Shown: positions 25,731 to 34,087 of the stretch, piece after piece
Position numbering within the stretch: the first letter of the stretch is position 1
How the letters are laid out: each line of letters begins with the position of its first letter
Assembly: GCF_027912415.1 (NCBI RefSeq)
Contig: NZ_CP115175.1
Coordinates: 1-64,000, forward strand
DNA length: 64,000 nt
DNA from: Homoserinibacter sp. YIM 151385
GTDB lineage: Bacteria; Actinomycetota; Actinomycetes; Actinomycetales; Microbacteriaceae
Direction: 5' to 3'
Translations under genes and position numbers: made by a program
Notes under the pieces: model-generated
What the model saw: only the letters and a program-made list of their open reading frames with translations
The model's database searches: none
Told to the model about the DNA's origin: nothing

Positions 25731-27583
25731 CCGATCCCCGCCCCGCGCTCATGCAGTGGTTTCCGAAGAGGTTCGCACCGGGGGACATGGATTCCTCGAG
25801 CGGAGAGCGACTCCTCGGCAGGACGGAGCTCTCGCCTCTGGAGATCCTGATCCGCGAGACTGCTCAGAACAGCTGGGATGCCGCGATCGAGGGCGGCCGG
25901 CCTGCGTACGGGCTCAGCCTGCGCTCGCTCGACTCGACGACCCGGGATACGCTGCGAGATCTGCTGATCGGACCCGGTCGCCCGGACGTCGACAGCACCC
26001 TGTATGACCGAGCGGTCGAGATCTTCGATCGGGGGACATGCGGTCTCGACGGACCGGTGACGCTCGACTGGGCTTCGGACGACGTTCCCCGTAACTACCA
26101 GGATCTGATCCTGAAGCTCGGAGTGCCTCGGGATGATGGCAAGGGCGGAGGCACGTACGGATTCGGGAAGACGGCGGCGTATGCCTACAGCGCCATCGGG
26201 ACTCTGGTGTTCTGGACGCGTTGTGTGAACGCCGATGGTCTGATCGAAGACCGTCTCATCGCATCCGCGTTCAGAGACGCCTACGCCCAGGACGGTGTGC
26301 AGTACACCGGGAGACATTGGTGGGGACGTGTGGAGGGAGAGATGATCCTCCCGCTCGTCGGCGAAGACGCAAGGAGCCTCGGTGCGCGCTTGTTCGAACG
26401 GGGGTTCGGCGCAGAGGAGACCGGTACCTCCATCCTCATCCTCGCTCCTCTCGTCGCAGGCGCTCCTGCTGATGATGAGGGAGCTGAAGCCCTGAGCCCG
26501 GAGCGGGCGTTCGAGACCTCAGCTCGAAGCGCCATTCGCAGGCACTTGTGGCCGAAGCTCATCGGCGCACCGGGAGCAGGCTCCTCTCCGATGGAGATCC
26601 AGCTCCGTGTCGCAACTCGAGATATCCCGCTGATCGATGAGCGTCCCGGCGCGCTGCAGATGTGGGGTGCGGCGCTCAACGCGATTCGAGGCGCACGCCA
26701 GGAGCCGCAGGTCACGATGCACACCCCTGACCTGCTTCCGATCGATGTCATCCCGATCGTTCGTCATGGCTCCCAGCTCGGACACGTCGCGATCGTCAGG
26801 CGCATTCAAGCCCTCGGCTCGCAGATCCCGAACGATGATCTCGACCCGGCGTCGAGCTCTGGCCCCGGTCGAATCGCACTCATGCGCGGGCAGACGGAAC
26901 TGATCGTCAGCAACGAGGAGTGGGTGACGGCGACGGAACTCGAGGGCGTCGACTGGTTCGCGGTGTACAAGTCCGCCGATGACTTCGACGCCGCATATGC
27001 CAGAACCGAGCCGCCTGCCCACGATGCCTGGGTTCCCAGCGCCGCCGGAGAGGACGGCCTGATCATCAAGCACACCAAGCGGCGCATCATCTCGGCGATC
27101 GAGGGTGAGCTTCGACCCGTCGTAGCCGCCGAACGGGGCGAGGCCCTCACGCTGCGGACCTCGCAGCTGTCGAAACGGTTCAGGATGATGATGCCGACTC
27201 GCGTGGAGAACGACGAACGGGCCCCGGAGCGGACCGGACCCGGGCGTCGACGTGCGACAGGGCGCGGAGCGCTTGTGAGCGTCGATGCTCAACCGCCGCG
27301 GTTCCTCGGCACCTTCGACGACGGCGGTCAGCGGCAGATCCTCGATTTCGTCGTGCGTGGAGAGGGAACCAGAGCCGCGATCCGGGTCGATGTGCACGCG
27401 ATCGGCGATGATGGCGCGAGGGAACCGGTCCCGGCAGGTCGGCTCGACGCGGTCTGGCACGGCGCCGAGAGCTGGGATCAGAGCGGCGCGACCGTACCCG
27501 TCGGGGTCTCAGTCGCGCTCGAGTTCACGGGCGTGCCGCGTCGTGCCCTTCGTGTCGAGCTCGATGCGGAGGCGATCGCGTGA
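25727..27583 (+). CDS. GHKL-type ATPase (MutL/MORC-like) of the Z1 island
   Basis: A 618-residue protein. The N-terminal ATPase has an N-box ETAQNSWDA (residues 44-52, Mg-binding Asn48) and the lid glycine motif GKGGGTYGFGKT (138-149), as in MutL, Hsp90 and MORC proteins. An intermediate beta-rich region follows (about 290-460), then a basic, Arg-rich stretch (GPGRRRATGRG) and a C-terminal beta domain ending in DAEAIA. The GTG start overlaps the upstream stop by 4 bases and its own stop overlaps the next GTG. Such ATPases may act as clamp or switch for the nuclease. It lacks the MutL endonuclease motif as far as I can see. Confidence 0.85.
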   Translation: MTDPRPALMQWFPKRFAPGDMDSSSGERLLGRTELSPLEILIRETAQNSWDAAIEGGRPAYGLSLRSLDSTTRDTLRDLLIGPGRPDVDSTLYDRAVEIFDRGTCGLDGPVTLDWASDDVPRNYQDLILKLGVPRDDGKGGGTYGFGKTAAYAYSAIGTLVFWTRCVNADGLIEDRLIASAFRDAYAQDGVQYTGRHWWGRVEGEMILPLVGEDARSLGARLFERGFGAEETGTSILILAPLVAGAPADDEGAEALSPERAFETSARSAIRRHLWPKLIGAPGAGSSPMEIQLRVATRDIPLIDERPGALQMWGAALNAIRGARQEPQVTMHTPDLLPIDVIPIVRHGSQLGHVAIVRRIQALGSQIPNDDLDPASSSGPGRIALMRGQTELIVSNEEWVTATELEGVDWFAVYKSADDFDAAYARTEPPAHDAWVPSAAGEDGLIIKHTKRRIISAIEGELRPVVAAERGEALTLRTSQLSKRFRMMMPTRVENDERAPERTGPGRRRATGRGALVSVDAQPPRFLGTFDDGGQRQILDFVVRGEGTRAAIRVDVHAIGDDGAREPVPAGRLDAVWHGAESWDQSGATVPVGVSVALEFTGVPRRALRVELDAEAIA

Positions 27584-28473
27584 CCGCGGTCGAGACCCGC
27601 CCGTACGCGACGCCATCGAGGACGGCCGTCGAGGTCGACGTCAGCATGGTTGCGCCTCGTGTCGACTTCGAGTCGGTGGCGGAGAGCTGGTCGCCTGGCC
27701 AGGGCGTGATGGTCCGGGCATCAGCTGCTCTCGCCACGACGTTCTGGAGCGAATCCTTCATGCCGGAGGGGGAGCCAGTCTGGCTGGTCGGGACCATGAC
27801 CTGTGCGGCTGCCAAGGTGAGCAGACGCGAGCAAGCCCAGTTCCACTGGGTCGACGGCGCCTGGCGGGCGTCCGTCGACGTCGGTCTGGACGGCGACGAC
27901 ATCGCCGTCGAGCTGGTGGTCGATTGGAGCGTCGTCGGCGACGGGCGGACAGGGAGCCGCGACTCGACGCGGTCGATTCATCGAGGTGCTCGCCTCTGGC
28001 AGGCGCCCGAATCCACCGTCGTGCGACTTGAACGCGACGGCGGGGGCTTCCCGACATCCGCGTTGTCGTTCGAGGCCACCGGACGAAGGCGAGTGCCGTG
28101 GGCCGTCGAGGTCCGGAACGATGCCGCTGTCGAGTCGCGCATCACGTCGGCGGTACGGCTCTTCGTCAACACCGATCTGCGCGTCAGCGATGACATCGTG
28201 GACGGCGGCGCAGGTGATGACACCTATCTGGCGATCGGAGCCGATATCCACCTCGCGGTCCTGCACTTTCTGGGCTCGGTCGCGACGCCGCTCCGCGAGC
28301 TCGAGAGGGTTGCCGAGTCGAAGGTCGATTCGATGGCGGCGCTCGGGTTCAGCATCGCGGACAGCCTGGGCCTCACGGTCGAGACGGCAAGGAACCTCGC
28401 GTGCGACGATCCGACTGGCCTTCTCGCCCGATCGCGCGAGGTTCTGGGATCGTTCGAGAGGAGGGGCGCATGA
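27580..28473 (+). CDS. Uncharacterised protein of the Z1 island
   Basis: A 297-residue protein I do not recognise. The first two thirds look beta-rich, with alternating hydrophobic strands (GVMVRASAALATTFW, WRASVDVGLDGDDIAVELVVDW, WAVEVRNDAAVES, AVRLFVNTDLRV). The last 90 residues are helical (IHLAVLHFLGSVATPLREL, MAALGFSIADSLG). No catalytic motif, membrane helix or Cys cluster is visible. The GTG start overlaps the GHKL stop by 4 bases (GTGA) and its stop overlaps the next ATG, so it is a fixed part of the operon and probably a structural or adaptor subunit. Confidence 0.8.
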   Translation: MTAVETRPYATPSRTAVEVDVSMVAPRVDFESVAESWSPGQGVMVRASAALATTFWSESFMPEGEPVWLVGTMTCAAAKVSRREQAQFHWVDGAWRASVDVGLDGDDIAVELVVDWSVVGDGRTGSRDSTRSIHRGARLWQAPESTVVRLERDGGGFPTSALSFEATGRRRVPWAVEVRNDAAVESRITSAVRLFVNTDLRVSDDIVDGGAGDDTYLAIGADIHLAVLHFLGSVATPLRELERVAESKVDSMAALGFSIADSLGLTVETARNLACDDPTGLLARSREVLGSFERRGA

Positions 28474-29204
28474 GCGTTCTGTATCCCAGGCTCGACGCCG
28501 ACTCGGTTGTCCGAGGTATCGAGGGTCTAGAAGAGCGATTGCGTCTCGGCCTCCCCCTGGAGCCTGCCGACAGCGGAGAGATCCACGCCGACGCTCAGTT
28601 TCCAGCGGAGGGGAACCCTGTCTCCGGCGCCCGTCTGCGTGAGCTGCGCAACCACGTGCTCGAATCGATCGCGAGTCTGCGGAGCGGAACCCGTGCGGAT
28701 GAGTTGCGAGAGCTGGATGCCTCGGCGGGCCGAGCGCTCAACAGCTGGTTCGAGGTGGAAGGACGAGGACAGGCGGCCCACCCTGATATCTGGCCCTACC
28801 TGACGATCATGGTCCTCCCTGATGTCGCAGTCAGACGGTTTCCCCCCGACCGAGATGGCCTCCTGGCACGCGCGAGGTTCGCGGCGGGGCGGCGGAATGT
28901 ATTCCACCGTCTCTACCTGCGCTCGTGGGTGCTCGGACCGCTCCTCGACGAGCCCGATCTGCCGATATTCGAAGACGACCTCGTCGGGCTCATCGATCGG
29001 AATCTGTCGGCGGACCATCAGCTCGCGCGCCTCGTCAGTGAGCAAATCTTCGCTGTCGGTCGGCGAGCCAATCGACGTGATGTCGTACGCGAGGGTTTCA
29101 AGGCTCTGCAGTTCGAGCTCCGGGTGACTGATCTGGGCGCGTTGTCGGACGCTGACCTACGTGCTCTTCTCGCTGAGACCTTTCAGGCGACGACTCCTGC
29201 CTGA
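28470..29204 (+). CDS. Uncharacterised helical protein ending the Z1 island operon
   Basis: A 244-residue mainly helical protein. Recognisable only as segments: an N-terminal helix pair (VVRGIEGLEERLRLG), then DIWPYLTIMVLPDVAVRRFP and a basic stretch with RRNVFHRLYLRSWVLGP. These resemble in layout the DUF6339-type proteins often found with Z1 systems, but I cannot confirm the match. No active-site motif is evident. It starts by ATGA overlap with the previous gene. GAGAGGAGG just upstream is a good ribosome-binding site. It is the last gene before the convergent vsr, 66 bp away. Confidence 0.75.
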   Translation: MSVLYPRLDADSVVRGIEGLEERLRLGLPLEPADSGEIHADAQFPAEGNPVSGARLRELRNHVLESIASLRSGTRADELRELDASAGRALNSWFEVEGRGQAAHPDIWPYLTIMVLPDVAVRRFPPDRDGLLARARFAAGRRNVFHRLYLRSWVLGPLLDEPDLPIFEDDLVGLIDRNLSADHQLARLVSEQIFAVGRRANRRDVVREGFKALQFELRVTDLGALSDADLRALLAETFQATTPA

Positions 29205-29270
29205 GTAGATGGTCGAGTCGCCGGCGACGACGGCCTGGGCTCGATCGAGTCGGAGACCTTGCCGATCTTG

Positions 29271-29720
29271 TCAGATGCGCGTCACGGTCGGACCATTCGC
29301 CTCGGGCGGCCGGCTGCGCTGGCGGAAGGTCTCGCGAACTCGACTAGAAGCCTCGTTCGGTCGCTCGTGCTCCCAGAACCGGAGCACGGTCCACCCCAGT
29401 GCCTCGAGCGCCGCATCCGTCTCGCGGTCGCGCTCGATGTTGCGGGCGAGCTTCGGCCCCCAGTAGTCGGCGTTGCGCTTCGGGATGGTGCGGTGCTCGG
29501 GGCAGCCGTGCCAGAAGCAGCCGTCGATGAAGACGACGAGCTTCGCGCGGGTGAAGACGATGTCGCCGCGGACGCGCAGGGGTGGGGCGAGGCGATAGTC
29601 GACTCGGTAGCGGAGGCCGGCGGCGTGCAGGAGACGGCGCACCTCCAGCTCCGGCTTGGTGTCCCGGCGGCGGTTGCCCTGCATCGAGCGCCGGGAGCCG
29701 GGCGTCGATGCCCACGACAT
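29271..29720 (-). CDS. vsr: Very short patch repair endonuclease
   Basis: A 149-residue Vsr nicking enzyme for T:G mismatches left by deamination of 5-methylcytosine. Landmarks: QGNRRRDTKPELEVRRLLHA, catalytic Asp in GDIVFTRAKLVVFIDGCFWHGCPEH (zinc/His cluster), and the C-terminal WTVLRFWEHE. It faces the methyltransferase operon tail to tail, and the two activities match. The 3' third is less GC-rich than the 5' part, suggesting that the island boundary runs through this gene. RecQ lies 38 bp upstream on the same strand, so the two may be co-transcribed. Confidence 0.94.
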   Translation of the reverse strand: MSWASTPGSRRSMQGNRRRDTKPELEVRRLLHAAGLRYRVDYRLAPPLRVRGDIVFTRAKLVVFIDGCFWHGCPEHRTIPKRNADYWGPKLARNIERDRETDAALEALGWTVLRFWEHERPNEASSRVRETFRQRSRPPEANGPTVTRI

Positions 29721-29758
29721 GGCGACAGGCTACGCCGAGCCCGTCCGGCGCGCCTGCG

Positions 29759-31903
29759 TCACCCCGCCACCCCCAGCGTGAACGGCAGCACCGCATCCGC
29801 CCCCGCCTCGCGCAGCAGTCGCGCCGCGACCGTGAGGGTCCAGCGCGAGTCGGCGAGGTCGTCCACGAGGAGCACGGGGCCGTCGAGGGAGGCGAGGTCG
29901 GCGGCGAGCGCGGGGCCGACCGCGAAGGCCGGCCAGACGGCGGCGAGCCGGGCGACGCTCGGGCCGCCGGGGCCGCCGGCCGGGGGCGCGACGAGGTCCA
30001 GCGCGCCGAGGAACGGCATCCGGCCGATCTGCGACAGGCCCGTCGCGAGCGACGAGACGAGCTGCGGGTGCGAGGTGGACGGCATTGCGACGATCGCGGC
30101 GGGTCGCTCCGCCCAGTCCCACTGCGTGAGCACCTCGACACAGGCGCCCAGCAACGGCTGGGGGACCGGCGCGTCGGGCGTGCCCGGCGCGAAGAGCGTG
30201 CGGAGGGCGCCGCCCCAGCCGAGATCGGTGAGGCGGGCGACCGCCCGGCCGTCGTGGGCCTGCTTGCTCGGCGCGATGCGGCCGCGCACGGGCAGGCCGC
30301 GGGAGTCGGCGCCGGTCGGCCACTGCTTGCGCGCCTCGATGACGACGCCGACGCGGTCGAGCGCGGTGCGCGCACCCGACGACGCGGCCGAGGACACGTC
30401 CGACGAGAACCAGGCGCCCGCGCAGCGGTCGCAGCGACCGCAGGGCGCGGCGGTCTCGTCGTCGAGGGTGCGCTGCAGGAACTCCATGCGGCAGCCGCTC
30501 GTCTGCTCGTAGTCGAGCATGTGCTGCTGCTCCGCCTTCCGGGCGGCGGCGATGCGCGTGTAGCGCTCCTCGTCGTACTCCCAGGGCTCGCCCGTCGCGA
30601 GCCAGCCGCCGCGGACCCGCTGGACCGCGCCATCCACATCCAGCACCTTGAGCAGGAGCTCGAGGCGCGAGCGGCGCACGTCGACGAGCGCCTCGAGGGC
30701 AGGCGTCGACGTCGGCTGCTCGCGCGAGAGCGCACCGAGCACGGCGTCGGCTCGCGAGCGGGTCGGCATCGAGACCGTCGCGAAGTACTCCCAGATCGCC
30801 TCGTCCTCCTGCCCGGGCAGCAGCAGGACATCCGCCGAGGCCGTCGCGCGGCCCGCGCGCCCGACCTGCTGGTAGTACGCCACCGGCGAGGACGGCGCCC
30901 CGAGGTGCACGACGAAGCCGAGGTCCGGCTTGTCGAAGCCCATGCCGAGCGCGCTCGTCGCGACGAGCGCCTTCACGCGGTTCTCCTTCAACGCCCGCTC
31001 GGCGAGGAGGCGCTCCTCCTGATCGGTCTGGCCCGTGTAGGCGAGGACCTCGTGGCCGGCCTCGCGCAGCATCCTCGCCGTGTCCTCCGCGGCCGAGACC
31101 GTGAGCGTGTAGATGATGCCGCTGCCGGGGAGCTCTGCGAGATGCGCGAGCAGCCAGCCGAGCCGTGTCGCCTGATCGGGGAGGCGGAGCACGCCCAGTC
31201 GGAGGGAGGCGCGCGCGAGCGGGCCGCGGATCGTGAGCACGCGCGAGGAGCCGCCGAGCTGCTCGGCCACATCCTCCACGACGCGGGCGTTCGCCGTCGC
31301 GGTCGTCGCGAGCACGGGCACGGACCCGGGCAGCTGCGCGACGAGCTCGCGGAGGCGGCGGTAGTCGGGGCGGAAGTCATGGCCCCAGTCGGAGATGCAG
31401 TGCGCCTCGTCGATCACGACGAGCCCCGTGCGCGAGACGAGCTCGGGCAGCTGCTCGTCGCGGAAGGCCGGGTTGTTGAGGCGCTCGGGGGAGACGAGGA
31501 GCACGTCGATCTCGTCGGCCGCGAGCGAGGAGAGGATGCTCGACCACTCGTGCTGGTTGGTCGAGTCGATCGAGACCGCGCGGACCCCGACGCGCGCGGC
31601 CGCCGCGACCTGATCGCGCATGAGCGCGAGCAGCGGCGACACGAGGATCGTCGGGCCCGCGCCCCGGTCGCGGAGGAGGCGGGTCGCGACGAAGTAGACG
31701 GCCGACTTGCCCCAGCCGGTGCGCTGCACGACGAGGGCTCGGCGGTGCTCGTCGACGAGGGCGCCGATCGCCTCGAACTGGCCGTCGTGGAACTCGGCAT
31801 CATCGCGGCCGGTCAGCGCCCGGAGGGCGGCGAGGGCGGCGGTGCGGGTGTCGGGGGCGGTGTCAGCGGCGGGTGCGGCGTCGGGATGCTCGGGGGAGGG
31901 CAT
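29759..31903 (-). CDS. RecQ family DNA helicase with C-terminal phosphoribosyltransferase-like domain
   Basis: A 714-residue protein. The helicase core shows RTGWGKS (motif I, Walker A), VIDEAHCISDWGHDFRPDY (DEAH box), TATAN, ALGMGFDKPDLGFVVH and QQVGRAGR (motif VI). The RecQ zinc domain is present as C-x(n)-CGRCDRC. After residue about 520 comes a domain ending in a PRPP-type loop, VLLVDDLADSRWTLTVAARLL, as in phosphoribosyltransferases. This fusion occurs in actinobacterial RecQ-like proteins. It unwinds DNA with 3'-5' polarity in the family. The role of the C-terminal domain is unknown. It is upstream of vsr and divergent from the siderophore operon. Confidence 0.9.
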   Translation of the reverse strand: MPSPEHPDAAPAADTAPDTRTAALAALRALTGRDDAEFHDGQFEAIGALVDEHRRALVVQRTGWGKSAVYFVATRLLRDRGAGPTILVSPLLALMRDQVAAAARVGVRAVSIDSTNQHEWSSILSSLAADEIDVLLVSPERLNNPAFRDEQLPELVSRTGLVVIDEAHCISDWGHDFRPDYRRLRELVAQLPGSVPVLATTATANARVVEDVAEQLGGSSRVLTIRGPLARASLRLGVLRLPDQATRLGWLLAHLAELPGSGIIYTLTVSAAEDTARMLREAGHEVLAYTGQTDQEERLLAERALKENRVKALVATSALGMGFDKPDLGFVVHLGAPSSPVAYYQQVGRAGRATASADVLLLPGQEDEAIWEYFATVSMPTRSRADAVLGALSREQPTSTPALEALVDVRRSRLELLLKVLDVDGAVQRVRGGWLATGEPWEYDEERYTRIAAARKAEQQHMLDYEQTSGCRMEFLQRTLDDETAAPCGRCDRCAGAWFSSDVSSAASSGARTALDRVGVVIEARKQWPTGADSRGLPVRGRIAPSKQAHDGRAVARLTDLGWGGALRTLFAPGTPDAPVPQPLLGACVEVLTQWDWAERPAAIVAMPSTSHPQLVSSLATGLSQIGRMPFLGALDLVAPPAGGPGGPSVARLAAVWPAFAVGPALAADLASLDGPVLLVDDLADSRWTLTVAARLLREAGADAVLPFTLGVAG

Positions 31904-31966
31904 GGATCGAGGGTGTCATGCGGGGATGACATCGGGGCGCGGAACGCAGGGTGCGGGGCATCGAGA

Positions 31967-31985
31967 TTAGGGTAGGCTTACCTCT
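31967..31985. promoter_or_regulatory. IdeR/DtxR-type iron box
   Basis: The 19-bp site TTAGGGTAGGCTTACCTCT matches the consensus TTAGGTTAGGCTAACCTAA at most positions, with the GGTAGGCTTACC core symmetric. It lies 33 bp upstream of the siderophore-binding-protein start, where the iron-loaded repressor would block transcription. Confidence 0.88.
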
Positions 31986-32018
31986 TGTTCCCCTCCCACA
32001 GTCTGAAAGGGACCTTCC

Positions 32019-33044
32019 TTGCGCATCACCCGAACCCTCGCCGTGCTCGCCGCGGCGACGCTCGCCACCGGCCTCGCGGCCTGCTCCAGCGGCCCGGCCG
32101 AGACCGGCGCCGGCGACGGCGGCGACGACGCGGCCTTCCCCGTCACGATCGAGCACGTCTACGGCGAGACCACGATCGAGGCGAAGCCCGAGCGCGTCGC
32201 CACCGTCGCGTGGGCGAACCACGAGGTCCCGCTCGCCCTCGGCGTCGTGCCGGTGGGCATGGAGAAGGCGACCTGGGGCGACGACGACGGCAACGGCATC
32301 CTCCCCTGGGTCGAGGACGCGCTCGCGGAGCTCGGCGGCGAGGAGCCCGTGCTCTTCGACGGCGGCGACGGCATCGACTTCGAGGCGATCGCCGACACCC
32401 AGCCCGATGTGATCCTCGCCTCCTACTCCGGCCTCACCGAGGAGGAGTACGACACGCTCTCGAAGATCGCCCCGACCGTCGCCTACCCCGAGATCGCCTG
32501 GGGCACGACGGTGGACCAGATGATCGAGCTCAACTCCAAGGCGCTCGGCCTCGAGGCCGAGGGGCAGGCGCTCATCGAGGACCTCGAGGCGCAGACGACG
32601 GAGGCGCTCGAGGCGAACCCGGGCCTGGAGGACACCAAGGCGCTGTTCGCCTTCATGGACCCGAGCGACTTCAGCCAGATCGGCTACTACACGCTCGCCG
32701 ACACGCGCCCCGGCTTCCTCGCGGCCGCCGGCCTCCCGCAGCCCTCCCTCATCGCGGACGACGCCGACACGACCGAGTTCTACCTCTCGATCTCGTCGGA
32801 GGAGGCGGAGAAGTTCGAGGACGTCGACGTGTTCGTCACCTACGGCGACCCCGAGGGCGACCTCGTCGAGCAGATGCAGGCCGACCCGCTCCTCTCCAAG
32901 ATCCCCGCGATCGCCGAGGGCCGCATCGCGATCCTGCCGGACGCCACGCCGCTCGCCGCCTCCGCGAACCCCGGCCCGCTCTCCATCCCGTGGGGCCTGA
33001 CGGACTACTTCAAGATCCTCGCCGACGCCGCGAACGCGGGGTGA
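32019..33044 (+). CDS. Iron-siderophore ABC transporter substrate-binding lipoprotein
   Basis: A 341-residue FecB/FepB-type binding protein. The N-terminus is a lipoprotein signal with lipobox LAAC (Cys about 22), followed by an acidic linker. The two lobes begin at YGETTIEAKPERVATV and include LPWVEDAL and QPDVILASYSGLTEEEYDTL, as in class III binding proteins. The start is TTG, with GAAAGGGA about 8 nt upstream. It heads a four-gene operon with 4-base overlaps at each junction, under the iron box at 31967-31985. It captures a ferric siderophore outside the membrane. Which siderophore is unknown. Confidence 0.94.
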   Translation: MRITRTLAVLAAATLATGLAACSSGPAETGAGDGGDDAAFPVTIEHVYGETTIEAKPERVATVAWANHEVPLALGVVPVGMEKATWGDDDGNGILPWVEDALAELGGEEPVLFDGGDGIDFEAIADTQPDVILASYSGLTEEEYDTLSKIAPTVAYPEIAWGTTVDQMIELNSKALGLEAEGQALIEDLEAQTTEALEANPGLEDTKALFAFMDPSDFSQIGYYTLADTRPGFLAAAGLPQPSLIADDADTTEFYLSISSEEAEKFEDVDVFVTYGDPEGDLVEQMQADPLLSKIPAIAEGRIAILPDATPLAASANPGPLSIPWGLTDYFKILADAANAG

Positions 33045-34087
33045 GCGACACCGTCACGACGCTGACCCCGCCGGACGCCGCACCACTGCGGCGTCCGGCG
33101 GCGGTCCGCCTGGCCTGGCTCCTCGCCGGAGCGGGCGCCATCGTCGTGCTCTTCGTCCTCTCGGTCTCCTTCGGGGTCCGCGAGGTCTCGCTCGCCGAGA
33201 TCGCCGCCGCGCTCACCGGCGACACGAGCGGCATCTCCGAGGCGGCCGTCACCCGCCGCATCCCGCGCACCGTGCTCGCGCTGCTCGTTGGCGCCGCCCT
33301 CGCGCTCTCCGGCGCGACCATGCAGGCCGTCACCCGCAACCCGCTCGCCGACCCCGGCATCCTCGGCGTCTCGAGCGGCGCCGCCTTCGCGGTCATCGTC
33401 GGCATCGCCTTCTTCGGGATGTCGAACCCCTACGCCTTCATGGTCGTCGCCATCGTCGGCGCGGCCGCCGCCGCCGTCTTCGTCTACGGCGTCGGCTCGC
33501 TCGGGCGCGGCGGCGCGACGCCCCTCAAGCTCGCCCTCGCGGGCGCCGCCACCTCCGCGGCCCTGAGCTCCCTCGTCAGCGCGATCCTGCTGCCGCGCGT
33601 CGACATCATGACCCTCTTCCGCGCCTGGCAGATCGGCGGCGTCGGCGGCGCCCAGTGGGAGCGCATGGGCACCGTCGTCCCGGCCCTCGCCCTCGGCGCG
33701 CTCATCTGCCTCGCGACGGCGCGCGGCATGAACTCCCTCGCCCTCGGCGACGACCTCGCCGCCGGACTCGGCGAGCACGTCGGCCGCACGCGCCTCCTCG
33801 CCTCCGTCGGCGCCATCATCCTCTGCGGCGCCGCGACCGCGATCGCCGGCCCCATCGGCTTCGTCGGCCTCGTCGTCCCGCACCTCTGCCGCCTCCTCAT
33901 CGGCACCGACCACCGCTGGCTGCTGCCCTTCTCGGCGCTCGTCGGCGCCGGCCTCCTGCTCCTCTCGGACATCGTCGGCCGGGTCGTCGCGCGCCCCGAG
34001 GAGATCGAGGTCGGGATCATCACGGCCGTCATCGGGGCGCCCTTCTTCATCTGGGTGGTCCGCCGGCAGAAGGTGCGCGAGCTGTGA
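33041..34087 (+). CDS. FecCD-family iron-siderophore permease 1
   Basis: A 348-residue permease with about nine to ten transmembrane helices. Family motifs: RIPRTVLALLVGAALALSGA near the N-terminus, RNPLADPGILGVSSGA, and GPIGFVGLVVPHLCRLLIG, the cytoplasmic loop that couples to the ATPase. GTG start overlapping the binding-protein stop (GTGA). It pairs with the next gene as a heterodimeric channel. Iron control is expected through the shared promoter. Confidence 0.95.
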   Translation: MSDTVTTLTPPDAAPLRRPAAVRLAWLLAGAGAIVVLFVLSVSFGVREVSLAEIAAALTGDTSGISEAAVTRRIPRTVLALLVGAALALSGATMQAVTRNPLADPGILGVSSGAAFAVIVGIAFFGMSNPYAFMVVAIVGAAAAAVFVYGVGSLGRGGATPLKLALAGAATSAALSSLVSAILLPRVDIMTLFRAWQIGGVGGAQWERMGTVVPALALGALICLATARGMNSLALGDDLAAGLGEHVGRTRLLASVGAIILCGAATAIAGPIGFVGLVVPHLCRLLIGTDHRWLLPFSALVGAGLLLLSDIVGRVVARPEEIEVGIITAVIGAPFFIWVVRRQKVREL

